In this document: positions 44,545 to 52,473 of the stretch, one piece after another
Position numbering within the stretch: position 1 is the stretch's first letter
Layout of the letters: each line of letters begins with the position of its first letter
Assembly (NCBI GenBank): GCA_021828405.1
Contig: JAKARZ010000009.1
Span: 1 to 55,513, forward strand
Direction of reading: 5' to 3'
Origin: Bacillota bacterium
GTDB taxonomy: Bacteria > Bacillota_E > Sulfobacillia > Sulfobacillales > JAIMBI01
DNA: 55,513 bases
Made by a program: the position numbers and the translations under genes
Notes under the pieces: model-generated
The model's input: the letters and a program-made list of their open reading frames with translations, nothing else
What the model was told of the DNA's origin: nothing
Databases searched by the model: none

Positions 44545-46677
44545 TCAGGCGTCAGGGGGATCGGTCTGAACCGGATCGGGCTGCGGCCCCCACGGCCAAA
44601 AGGCCCATCGATTCAACCACACGGTTGAAGACGGCACCAACAGGGTGCGCACCAGCCAGGTGTCGAGAAGGATAGCCGCCGTCATGCCGATGGCCAGGGT
44701 TTGCATGATTTCCAGGGGGCTCAGGATCAGGGCCAGAAACACAGTGACCATGATCATGCCCGCGCCGGTGATCATGGCACCGGTTTCCTGCACGCCGGCG
44801 GCCGCCGCCGCGGCTGTGCCGTGGCGGGCCGCCATCTCTTCCATCCGGTGCAGGAGGATCACCTCATAGTCCATCGAGAGCCCGAACAGCAGCACGAAGA
44901 TCAGCGGAGTGATGCTGCTGTCCGGACTGAGGGGCAGGAGACCCAAGCTGCCACGCTGCACGGTCAGCACCATCACCCCGGCCGTGGCCAACGCCACCAG
45001 CCCGTCGAAGGCCACGCCCAGCAGCGCCTGCCACAGCGACCCGGTTGCCACTAGCAGTACGGCGAACGCCACGGTGGCGACCGCCCCGATGACCCATGGC
45101 AGGTGCTCGGCCGTCAGCCGGTTGAACCCGTGCAGCAGCGCCGTGACGCCGCCGACCCCCGTGGGGCGGCCGGGCAGCCAGCGGGGCAGCTGGCTGTCCA
45201 GGCGCTGCACGAGCGCGAGGGTGGCGGGGGCGTCGGGCCCCTGGCGTGACGTCACATACAGCACCGCAAGGTGAGGTTGGGTGGCTGGGGCGGCGAAGCT
45301 GCCCAGCGCGGTGGTGAGCGCCGGCGGAACGCCGGGCGTCCCCCGTGCGGCCAGCGTCAGGGCTTGCGGGGGCGCGAGTGCGGTGGGCGACAGCACGCTC
45401 TTCACGGTGGGGTCGTGGGCGATCAGGGCCGCTATCTGCTGAACGCGGCTCCAGGCTTGGGGGGTGGTGACCCTGTTTGGCAGCTCCATGACGACCGCCA
45501 AGGGGGCGGCCGACCCCGCCCCCAGGACCTGTTGGGCCTTAAACACAGCTTCGCGGAGCGGGTCGTGGGGCGGCAGCAGCACCGCCAGGTTGGCGGGGGT
45601 GTTCATGCGCATGGCCGTGCCTTGGGTGGCGGGTACGCCCAGCAGCAGCGCGGCGGCCAGAAACGCCCAGCCAGGGTGGCGGCGGACGAATCGGCCGAGG
45701 CGGGCCCAAAAGCGGGCCCCACCCCGGAGGGGCACACGGCCCCAGTGGATGCGGGGTCCCAGGGCCGCCAAGACGGCCGGCAGCAGCGTGTGCGTGCAGA
45801 TGAGCACCACGGCCACCGTAATGGCACCGCCGACGGCAATCCCGCGCCAGTACGCGTTGCCGCCCAGGACGAGCGTGGCCAGCGCCAGCGCCACCGCCAG
45901 GCCCGAAAATAGCACAGACCGCCCCGCGCGCCCCATCGCCTCGTCGAGGGCCCCGAGGGCGTCTGCCCCCGCACGCTGAAGCGCCTGGCGATACCGCACA
46001 CTGATGAACAGCGCATAGTCCACACCCACGCCCAGAGCCAAGAAGCTCACGATGTCGGTCAGATAGGCCGAGAGCGTCATCGTGTTCTCCAACAGGTCAA
46101 TGACCGCGAGCGCCACCACCGTCCCCACGGCCGCCACCCCCAGCGGCAAGGTGGCGGCGGCGACCGTGCCAAACACGAGCAGCAGCAGGATGAGCAGCAA
46201 GGGTAGCGCCACGGGCAAACTGGTGGCCAGGGTGGACTTCGTGTCGCGTATGACCCGCTGGCCCACCGACAGCTGGTTGACGGCCACGAGCGTGGCGCCC
46301 CGGTGCGTGGCGTACGCCGAAAACGCATGGACCACAGGCCCGGGCACGTGGCTGGGAACGGTGGGGAAGACGACCGCATTGCCGTCGGCGAGCCGGTGCA
46401 CATTCCCGGCGGGGATGTGAAAGCGGGTGCTCCATGCCAAAACCTGTGCGTACCGGGCCCGCTCAACCAGCAACGGCGAGGTGGACGGCGGGCCATGCAG
46501 ATGGGCGAGCTGGCTGTCGGCCCACGAGGCACGGCTACCGGGGGCGTCGAAACCAGTGGCCGTCAGGTGGTGGGTGACGTTCTTGGCGAGCGGCGCCGCC
46601 ACCACCAGCACTAGGACCCACACACCGATGACCCACCAGCGGCGGCGGCCCATGAACACGCCCAGGCGTCCCAGCAT
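44545..46677 (-). CDS. MMPL/RND-type membrane exporter
   Basis: A 710-residue transporter with two repeats, each of one N-terminal helix, a large extracytoplasmic loop and five more helices. Hallmarks are MGRRRWWVIGVWVLVLVVAAPLA, TDIVSFLALGVGVDYALFISVRYR, GRAGRSVLFSGLAVALALATL, and in the second half TPLIFVLLFGLSMDYEVILLHRMEE, GAMITGAGMIMVTVFLAL and AILLDTWLVRTLLVPS. The family exports lipids, surfactants or drugs using the proton gradient. ATG 46677 follows GGGAGG; the open frame runs on upstream but is not conserved. A near-palindrome at 46723-46738 may be an operator. Confidence 0.93.
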   Translation of the reverse strand: MLGRLGVFMGRRRWWVIGVWVLVLVVAAPLAKNVTHHLTATGFDAPGSRASWADSQLAHLHGPPSTSPLLVERARYAQVLAWSTRFHIPAGNVHRLADGNAVVFPTVPSHVPGPVVHAFSAYATHRGATLVAVNQLSVGQRVIRDTKSTLATSLPVALPLLLILLLLVFGTVAAATLPLGVAAVGTVVALAVIDLLENTMTLSAYLTDIVSFLALGVGVDYALFISVRYRQALQRAGADALGALDEAMGRAGRSVLFSGLAVALALATLVLGGNAYWRGIAVGGAITVAVVLICTHTLLPAVLAALGPRIHWGRVPLRGGARFWARLGRFVRRHPGWAFLAAALLLGVPATQGTAMRMNTPANLAVLLPPHDPLREAVFKAQQVLGAGSAAPLAVVMELPNRVTTPQAWSRVQQIAALIAHDPTVKSVLSPTALAPPQALTLAARGTPGVPPALTTALGSFAAPATQPHLAVLYVTSRQGPDAPATLALVQRLDSQLPRWLPGRPTGVGGVTALLHGFNRLTAEHLPWVIGAVATVAFAVLLVATGSLWQALLGVAFDGLVALATAGVMVLTVQRGSLGLLPLSPDSSITPLIFVLLFGLSMDYEVILLHRMEEMAARHGTAAAAAAGVQETGAMITGAGMIMVTVFLALILSPLEIMQTLAIGMTAAILLDTWLVRTLLVPSSTVWLNRWAFWPWGPQPDPVQTDPPDA

Positions 46678-46985
46678 GCGTGCCTCCCTCGTCCGTCCTT
46701 CGTGCCTCCCGGAGATATTGCGCTCGAGGTTCCTTGAGCTCGAACGGGTTACCCTGCCTGCTGACCATGATACCCCCGCCCCGCCCCGAGCCTGTGGGCG
46801 GTACTGGGACTCGGGCGTTGGGCAAGCTGTCCCATCGCCCTCCGAACACCCCATGGCTGTCGAACACGGCACAGGGCCCACTCCCGCCGTCATTCTGGCG
46901 GATGCCGCCGTTCGAGCCGCGCGGCTTGAGCACGCCATCCTGGCGCGGCTAACGAACACTCTTTCAGTCAGGTGGCCGTCCTGCC
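46678..46985. other. Divergent intergenic region
   Basis: 308 bases between the MMPL start and the promoter of the peptide unit. It contains the CTCGAGG-type near-palindrome near 46723. A plus-strand frame from ATG 46853 (VILADAAVRAARLEHAILARL) has coding-like composition but no ribosome binding site; it is not called. Confidence 0.45.
46723..46738. promoter_or_regulatory. Near-palindrome upstream of the MMPL gene
   Basis: CTCGAGG (46723-46729), TT, CCTTGAG (46732-46738) is an inverted repeat with one mismatch, 46 bases upstream of the MMPL ATG. TetR- and MarR-type repressors bind such sites, but no regulator gene lies next to it. Confidence 0.3.
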
Positions 46986-47014
46986 TTGATCCGGCGTCCG
47001 CATCCTGCTATAGT
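46986..47014 (+). promoter_or_regulatory. Vegetative promoter of the peptide/ABC unit
   Basis: TTGATC (46986-46991), a 17-base spacer and TATAGT (47009-47014) match the housekeeping consensus at 4 of 6 and 5 of 6 positions with ideal spacing. Transcription would begin near 47021, about 58 bases before the small peptide ATG. It is the best promoter match I found in the window. Confidence 0.72.
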
Positions 47015-47078
47015 GGCGTGCGACCTCAACTGGGGCTCATGCCCGCCCCGGATTCCCTGAACGAAGGAGGAACGTCCG

Positions 47079-47150
47079 ATGAACGAGATTCGGCGGATTC
47101 GGCCGGTCGACGGCATCGGTGTGTCTTCAGTTCGGGGTCCGACCCCTTAG
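47079..47150 (+). CDS. 23-residue peptide gene (leader or secreted peptide)
   Basis: ATG 47079 follows GAAGGAGG by 8 bases and opens 23 codons ending CCT TAG. The peptide begins MNEIRRIRPVDG and ends GIGVSSVRGPTP: four Arg, no Cys, a Pro-Thr-Pro C-terminus. It is transcribed from the 46986 promoter and followed 16 bases after its stop by a strong terminator, and an ABC exporter starts 124 bases further on. It may be a leader peptide that controls attenuation of the exporter, or a small peptide that the exporter handles. No modifying enzyme for a ribosomal natural product lies nearby. I know of no family for it. Confidence 0.6.
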   Translation: MNEIRRIRPVDGIGVSSVRGPTP

Positions 47151-47166
47151 GCCGTCACCTTTAGAC

Positions 47167-47200
47167 GCGCCGGTCGGCCCACCCGACCGGCGCTTTTTCT
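47167..47200 (+). terminator. Strong Rho-independent terminator / attenuator
   Basis: GCGCCGGTCGG (47167-47177), loop CCCAC, CCGACCGGCGC (47183-47193) and then TTTTTCT: an 11-bp perfect stem plus T-run. An 8-base segment inside the peptide gene (GCCGGTCG, 47102-47109) repeats the left arm and could pair with the right arm instead, so the hairpin can compete with an upstream structure, as in attenuators. Confidence 0.88.
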
Positions 47201-47244
47201 GTGCGGAGGGATCTCCCCGGCGCGAAGGCGATGAGAGGAGAGCC

Positions 47245-47298
47245 ATGAGCGGCGAGTGCGAGGAGGCAACGACGTGGCGATGGTTCCAGATATGTTGA
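47245..47298 (+). CDS. 17-residue overlapping micro-ORF before the ABC ATPase
   Basis: ATG 47245 follows GAGAGGAGAG and opens MSGECEEATTWRWFQIC with stop at 47296-47298, overlapping the ABC ATPase start (47274) in another frame. The stop lies 22 bases into the ATPase gene. It may serve translational coupling or be fortuitous. Confidence 0.3.
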   Translation: MSGECEEATTWRWFQIC

Positions 47299-48122
47299 CC
47301 CCGCTGAACATCAGCCCCGACATCCCGGCGCTCCGCGTGATGAAGGTGGCCAAGGCGTTTCGCGAGAAGGATCCAAACACCGGCCGGTGGCGGCCTGTGG
47401 CCGCCGTGGCAGGGCTGGACCTGGAGGTGCCGCGCGGTGAGATTCTTGGCATCTTGGGACCCAACGGCTCCGGGAAGTCCACCCTCATTCGGCTCGTGGC
47501 GACGCTGCTACTGGCGGATGAGGGGCGGATAGAGGTATTTGGCTTCGATGTGGAGCGGCACCGGATGCTGGTGCGCCGACTCATCAACCGGGTGTCAGTG
47601 GAGGCGAGCTTCTTCAAGAAGCTGACGGCGGCCGAGAACCTCGCCTACGCCACCGGCCTCTATGGGGTGCCCAACCGGATTGCCCAGCGTCGGGCCCGTG
47701 AGATCCTGGAGCGCCTGGGGCTGCCGGCGAAGAAGCTCATCGTGCCGTTAGAGCAGTTGTCGCGCGGCCAGCAGCAAAAAGTGGCGATCGCTCGGGCACT
47801 GCTCACGTCACCCACGCTGATGCTGCTGGACGAGCCGACGACGGGGCTCGACCCCAAGTCTCGGCGGGAGGTGCAGGAATTTGTGCTCGAGGTGCGGGCC
47901 ACGCACGACGCGACCATCGTCATCTCCACCCACGACATGGACGAAGCGGACCGGATCTGCGATCGAGTAGCCATCATCAACGCCGGGCGGTTTGCCGCCA
48001 TCGATCGGGCGGACCGGCTGAAGGCCCGGTATGGGGGTGCGGCCGGCACCATGGAGCAGGTGTTTTTTACGCTCATCGGCGAGCGGCTGGACGATGTCGA
48101 CCAGGAAGAAGGAGGGGGATAA
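47274..48122 (+). CDS. ABC transporter ATP-binding protein (exporter type)
   Basis: The ATPase of an ABC-2-type exporter. The 282-residue protein has a Walker A GPNGSGKST, Q-loop region INRVSVEASFFKKLTAAENL, signature LSRGQQQKVAIARAL, Walker B LMLLDEPTTGLDP, and H-loop ISTHDMDEADRICD. GTG 47274 is 7 bases after AGGAGG and is preferred to starts a few codons upstream. The N-terminal 25 residues are extra. It is followed two bases later by the permease, and preceded by the peptide/terminator unit that probably controls both. Confidence 0.93.
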   Translation: MAMVPDMLTPLNISPDIPALRVMKVAKAFREKDPNTGRWRPVAAVAGLDLEVPRGEILGILGPNGSGKSTLIRLVATLLLADEGRIEVFGFDVERHRMLVRRLINRVSVEASFFKKLTAAENLAYATGLYGVPNRIAQRRAREILERLGLPAKKLIVPLEQLSRGQQQKVAIARALLTSPTLMLLDEPTTGLDPKSRREVQEFVLEVRATHDATIVISTHDMDEADRICDRVAIINAGRFAAIDRADRLKARYGGAAGTMEQVFFTLIGERLDDVDQEEGGG

Positions 48123-48124
48123 TC

Positions 48125-48976
48125 ATGCGATCGACCGATGTGCCAGCAGCCCGGCGAAGACCGTTGCCCAGCCTGGAGCGCGAGCTGCGGGCGGTGTGGG
48201 CACTGGTGCGCCGCAACTTTCACCTCATCCGCCGCTACCTCGGCTGGGAGATCGTGTTTCTGTTTTACAACGTGGTGAACACCCTGACGATTGGCCTCAT
48301 CGGGCTCGCCCTGCCGGCCGGGGCGGCCCGCAACCGCGAGGTGGTGTACCTGGCCATCGGGGCGTTGTTGTGGAACTTTCTGTCCATTCTCTTTCAGGAA
48401 GTTTCCAACTCCGTTCAGTGGGAGCGGTGGGAGGGCACCATCGAGTACAGCTTCATGGCCCCGATTCATCGCCTCACCTATCTGCTGGGCGTCTGCGTGT
48501 GGGCGGTCCTGTACGGTTTGGTGCGCACCCTGGTGGTGCTGGTGGGGGTGGCGCTGTTTTTCCACGTCAGTGTTGCGCGGGCCGACCTGGCGGGGGCGGG
48601 TCTCGTGCTCCTAGCATCCAGCGTGCCGTTCATTGGGCTGGGGCTGGTGGCGGCCATTCTGCCGCTTCTGTCCACCGAGCGCGGCGCCCAGGCCACGCAG
48701 GTGATCCAGGGGGTGCTGCTTCTGATTTCCGGGGTGTACTATCCGGTGGCCGTACTGCCGAGGTGGATCTCTTGGGCATCCGTGCTGTCACCCGCCACCT
48801 ACACCCTGGAATACGTCCGCCGCACTGTGCTGGACGGGGCCACCGTGAGTGCGGTGCTGCCCATCGCCGGTCTCTTGCTGCTGTGGGGCCTGGTCCTGAT
48901 CCCCGTGGGGCTCGCGCTGTTCATGCTGGCGGAGCGCCGGGCGCTGCGCGTGGGCGCGTTGAAGCGCAATGGGTAG
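48125..48976 (+). CDS. ABC-2 type transporter permease
   Basis: A 283-residue membrane protein with about six hydrophobic helices (from IVFLFYNVVNTLTIGLIGLAL to LLLLWGLVLIPVGLALFML) and the ABC-2 signature region GVYYPVAVLPRWISWASVLSPATYTLEYVRR. The N-terminal 35 residues are cytoplasmic and basic. ATG 48125 follows the ATPase stop by two bases with GAAGGAGGG inside the ATPase end, so the pair is one operon. The substrate is unknown; drug, lipid or peptide export are all possible. Confidence 0.9.
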   Translation: MRSTDVPAARRRPLPSLERELRAVWALVRRNFHLIRRYLGWEIVFLFYNVVNTLTIGLIGLALPAGAARNREVVYLAIGALLWNFLSILFQEVSNSVQWERWEGTIEYSFMAPIHRLTYLLGVCVWAVLYGLVRTLVVLVGVALFFHVSVARADLAGAGLVLLASSVPFIGLGLVAAILPLLSTERGAQATQVIQGVLLLISGVYYPVAVLPRWISWASVLSPATYTLEYVRRTVLDGATVSAVLPIAGLLLLWGLVLIPVGLALFMLAERRALRVGALKRNG

Positions 48977-48991
48977 ACTTCCACCGGGTGG

Positions 48992-49894
48992 TCAGGCCTG
49001 CGCCGCGGCCACCCGCTCTGGCAGCAAATTGGCCACGACCGGCGGCAGGGCGAAGGCAGCCGCGTGGACCCGGGGTGTGTACCAGCGTGTGGGCGCTTTT
49101 TGAGGCAGGCGCCGGATCGGGATGAGCGGCTCGGGGCCCAGGGACCCGACGGTGAACGTGAACAGGCTGCCGGGGTAGGTTGGCACCGTGCACCAGTACA
49201 CCCGGCAGACGGGGAATTCCCGATCCACATCACGCGCCACCTCCGCTAGTACGTCGGCATTGTAGATAGGTGTGCCGCTCTGCTGCGCGTACACCCCCTC
49301 GGGGAGCAGCGCAGCCCGAATGGCGCGGTGAAACCCGGTCGTGTACAGGACCTTGCCGGGACCGTCCCCTTCGGGATCGGTGGCGTCCACCAAGATGACG
49401 TCAAACGCTTCGGCCGCATCGAGACGGGCGACGTACCGCACGCCATCCTCGTAGCGAATGGTAAGCCGCGGATCCTCAAGCGCTGCCGTGTGGCCGGGCA
49501 GGAACTGCCTCGCCACGTCGACGACGTCCCGGTCGATCTCGACCATCACGACGTGCTCGACGCCGGGTACGCGCAGGACCTCGCGCGCGAGTCCGCCATC
49601 GCCGCCGCCGATGATGAGCACGCGGGCTGGGTGTGGATGTGACAAAAGCGGCACCAGCGCCAGCATCTCGTGGTAGATGTACTCGTCCGCCGCTGTGGTT
49701 TGCAGAATGCCGTCCAGTACCAGCGCGACGCCGAACTGCTCCGTCTCCAGCACCTCGATGTGCTGGTACGGCGAATCACCCGCGTAGAGGGTCCTGGCCA
49801 CCTTCCACTGGAGGCGGTGGTGTGGGGAGCCCGCTTCGGTAAACCATGCCTGCGAGGGGGTCGACGGGCTCCGGCTGTTCATTTGGCTGTCCAT
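48992..49894 (-). CDS. speE: Spermidine synthase (aminopropyltransferase)
   Basis: Transfers the aminopropyl group of decarboxylated SAM to putrescine or a related polyamine. The 300-residue protein has SPYQHIEVLET, LVLDGILQTTAADEYIYHEMLALVPL, the SAM-binding VLIIGGGDGGLAREVLR, VEIDRDVVDVARQFLP, VILVDATDPEGDGPGKVLYT and YNADVL. ATG 49894 follows GGGGGAGG. The C-terminal tail of about 25 residues is non-conserved. No speD is visible nearby. It converges with the ABC permease. Confidence 0.93.
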   Translation of the reverse strand: MDSQMNSRSPSTPSQAWFTEAGSPHHRLQWKVARTLYAGDSPYQHIEVLETEQFGVALVLDGILQTTAADEYIYHEMLALVPLLSHPHPARVLIIGGGDGGLAREVLRVPGVEHVVMVEIDRDVVDVARQFLPGHTAALEDPRLTIRYEDGVRYVARLDAAEAFDVILVDATDPEGDGPGKVLYTTGFHRAIRAALLPEGVYAQQSGTPIYNADVLAEVARDVDREFPVCRVYWCTVPTYPGSLFTFTVGSLGPEPLIPIRRLPQKAPTRWYTPRVHAAAFALPPVVANLLPERVAAAQA

Positions 49895-49995
49895 CGGCTG
49901 GACGTCCTCCCCCCTCCCGGTGTGGAAGTACTACCGACTCGCGCCAGCGTCTTGTCCTGTGACCTTAGCATGCGGAGCGCGGGTGCGCCAACGGC

Positions 49996-50961
49996 TCAGG
50001 GCGCCTCGTTGTAGCCCAGCCGTCGGCAGAACTCTTGGACAAAGCGGGCTGCGTCCACGGCCACCGCCACATCCACCGGGTGCGTCGGGGCCGGAGCGCT
50101 TTCCCGGGCGTCTACCACGGTCATGCCGCGCGTGACGGGGTCCTGCAGCGACACGCGCACCTCGTAGGGGCGCGTCGTGACAAGTGCGGGGTCTTCTGCC
50201 ACAGCGACCGCCAGTGGGTCGTGTAGCGGGCAGGTGCGATTCCCCACCGGCACCCCGGGGTTGTACGCCCGCATGTAAAACTCGGTGGCCGTGGCCAGCA
50301 CCTCCGCGTAGGCCCGGCCGGGATCCGGGGCGGCGGTCCGCAGGTGGCGATCCGCCAGGCACGCCTGGTGGGTGACGTCCAGCCCCACCATAGTGACGGG
50401 GATGCCACTCTGAAAAACAAGATCGGCGGCTTCCGGGTCACCCCAGATATTGGCTTCGGCCACCGCCGTCACGTTGCCCGGGCAAAAGGCGGCGCCGCCC
50501 ATCACGACGACGCGCCGAATCCGCTCGGCCAACTCGGGATGGAGGGCGAGGGCCAGGGCGAGATTGGTCAGGCGCGCCGTGGCTACTAGCGTAATGCCCC
50601 CCGCCGCCAGCGCGGATGCCAGATACTCGGCGGCGGGCTCAGGCTCAGCCCGGCCGCGAACTATCGGCAGGACCGCTTCCCCCAAGCCATTGGCACCGTG
50701 AAACGCCTCTGCGGTGTCCACTACTCCGCTGGCAAGCGGATGCGCGGCTCCCTGGTAGACGGGCACCGACCGCCCCGACAATTCCACGGCCAGCAGGGTG
50801 TTGCGGGTGGTGACGTCGATCCCCCCGTTGCCGAAGCAGCTGGTGATGCCGCGCACGTCCAGGCGGGGCGACGCTAGGGCGTACCAGATCGCCATGGCGT
50901 CGTCGATGCCGGTGTCCACATCGAGAATCACGGGGATCCGGTCTCCGTCTCCTGGGCTCAT
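49996..50961 (-). CDS. Inosine/uridine-preferring nucleoside hydrolase
   Basis: Cleaves ribonucleosides to base and ribose. The 321-residue protein has the calcium-binding signature VILDVDTGIDDAMA, NTLLAVELSG, VYQGAAHPL, HGANGLGEAVLP, TLVATARLTNLALAL, VVVMGGAAFCPGNVTAVAEANIWGDPEAADLV and LHDPLAVA. ATG 50961 follows AAAGGGGGGGA; the open frame upstream is not conserved. The usual TTVHGN turn reads TSCFGN here. Confidence 0.92.
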   Translation of the reverse strand: MSPGDGDRIPVILDVDTGIDDAMAIWYALASPRLDVRGITSCFGNGGIDVTTRNTLLAVELSGRSVPVYQGAAHPLASGVVDTAEAFHGANGLGEAVLPIVRGRAEPEPAAEYLASALAAGGITLVATARLTNLALALALHPELAERIRRVVVMGGAAFCPGNVTAVAEANIWGDPEAADLVFQSGIPVTMVGLDVTHQACLADRHLRTAAPDPGRAYAEVLATATEFYMRAYNPGVPVGNRTCPLHDPLAVAVAEDPALVTTRPYEVRVSLQDPVTRGMTVVDARESAPAPTHPVDVAVAVDAARFVQEFCRRLGYNEAP

Positions 50962-51063
50962 CGACTCCCCCCCTTTAATCGCTATTTGCCTGCTTGCCGC
51001 AGCCTGCGCTCCAACCGTCTCAGTGGTGCCATGATAAGCGAAGTCAGCGCCGGTCGCCACGTG

Positions 51064-52293
51064 CTAGCTGCGTAGCACAATCCGCGCGGCGGCGTCCGCT
51101 CCGTCCTCCTCCGCGAGCCGTGTGCTCAGCGCGGCGGGAAACGGACGGCCCAGCGCCGCCGTGATGGCGGCCGCGAGGGTGTCCGCCGTGAGGCGCTGCC
51201 GCGCGACCGAGACACCCGCCCCCAGCCGCTGCACGCACTCGGCCCAAAACCACTGGTCGCCAAAGTGTGGCACCACCACCGACGGCACACCGGCACAGAG
51301 CGCGGCGGCGATGGTGCCGGCGCCGCCGTGGTGCACCACGGTCGCCATGCGGGGGAACAGCCAGGCGTGGGGGACGTCCTCGATCACGTGGACGGTGGAG
51401 GAGTCCACCCCGGCGATGCCGCTCCAGCCTGAATTCACCACGCCCCGCCACCCCCCGCGCGCGAGTGCCGCATCCACCAGGCTCCGCACGCCATCGGGCT
51501 TGGGCTGGGCGAGGCTGCCGAAGCCGACGTAGATGGGCGGCGGCCCGTCCTCCAAAAACGCCACCAAACCGGGCGGGGGTGTGAAGTCGGGCGGCGGTGG
51601 CAGACGCCAGTAGCCCGTCAGGTGCACCTCGGGCGGCCAGTCGCGCGGGCGCGGCACCACCGCCGGGCTCACCGCCACCAGGCACTCCTCGCCGCGCAGC
51701 ACGTCCGCGAAGGGAATGTCGCGGGGGACCACGAGGCCCGGCACGCGCTCGGTCAGCCGGAGGGCGCCCGCCCGCGCCTGCCGCCAAAACATTTGCAGTG
51801 CCGCGGCGTGAGACCAGCGCTTCAGCAGGGGGCCGGGGAGCGGAAAGGGCATGGCCGGGCTGGTGAACGCGCTCGTGGGCAACAGCGGCTGCAGGTGGGC
51901 GGCCACCGCGCGCATCCCCAGATGCTTGGCGAGGTAGTGTCCGTGAAACGCAAACGTTGAATAGATCAGCACGTCGCGGTCCTGCATCGCGGCCGCCGCG
52001 GCGTCCCAGATGGGAAGCGCCATGTGTTCCGTGAGTTGGCGAAACGCAGTGAGAAATTGGCCCACATTCCTGCCTGACGCCAGCGCCCGGCGGCCCGCCG
52101 CGGTGGCCATCAGCTCGGCGGGGTCGCCGGGCAGCGGGGCAAACGGCACCTGATAGCGCTCCGCCATCGGTCGAAACCGCGCGTGGGTCACGAGTCGCAC
52201 GTCGGCGCCTTGCCGCTGCAGCGCCAGCGCCAGCGCCACAAACGGCTCCACGTCCCCGCGGCTGCCGATCGTCAAGAGACCCACTCGGGTCAT
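51064..52293 (-). CDS. GT1-family glycosyltransferase (MGT/UGT-like)
   Basis: A 409-residue enzyme that transfers sugar from a nucleotide donor to a small lipophilic acceptor such as a sterol, macrolide or carotenoid. It has GLLTIGSRGDVEPFVALALALQ at the N-terminus, IYVGFGSLAQ, IEDVPHAWLFPRMATVVHHGGAGTIAAALCAGVPSVVVPHFGDQWFWAE (the donor-binding signature) and GAGVSVARQRLTADTLAAAI. ATG 52293 follows GGAGG; the open frame continues upstream without conservation. Divergent from the acyl-CoA ligase. Confidence 0.92.
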   Translation of the reverse strand: MTRVGLLTIGSRGDVEPFVALALALQRQGADVRLVTHARFRPMAERYQVPFAPLPGDPAELMATAAGRRALASGRNVGQFLTAFRQLTEHMALPIWDAAAAAMQDRDVLIYSTFAFHGHYLAKHLGMRAVAAHLQPLLPTSAFTSPAMPFPLPGPLLKRWSHAAALQMFWRQARAGALRLTERVPGLVVPRDIPFADVLRGEECLVAVSPAVVPRPRDWPPEVHLTGYWRLPPPPDFTPPPGLVAFLEDGPPPIYVGFGSLAQPKPDGVRSLVDAALARGGWRGVVNSGWSGIAGVDSSTVHVIEDVPHAWLFPRMATVVHHGGAGTIAAALCAGVPSVVVPHFGDQWFWAECVQRLGAGVSVARQRLTADTLAAAITAALGRPFPAALSTRLAEEDGADAAARIVLRS

Positions 52294-52473
52294 GCACCAA
52301 CCTCCATCCGTTAGTTCGCTGCCCGTCCATGGTCTCTTTTCAGCGTAATGGATTGTATCCGTGGCGCCCAACGGGCTCCGCCTGTATACTGGTTGCAACG
52401 GCCTGGCTCAGAGGACGCGGGGGAGTGTGTAGCCCGCGTCCTAGATTGCCATAAGGATGTGAGGTGTCCAAGG

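Noticed and set aside
46853..46985. Plus-strand frame with coding-like composition (VILADAAVRAARLEHAIL)
   Set aside because: No ribosome binding site, and it runs through the peptide unit's promoter in a different frame from the peptide.
47079..48976. Ribosomal natural product (RiPP) gene cluster
   Set aside because: A short peptide and an exporter are present, but no radical SAM, cyclodehydratase, lanthipeptide or peptidase partner lies nearby; spermidine synthase on the opposite strand is not a plausible modifier.
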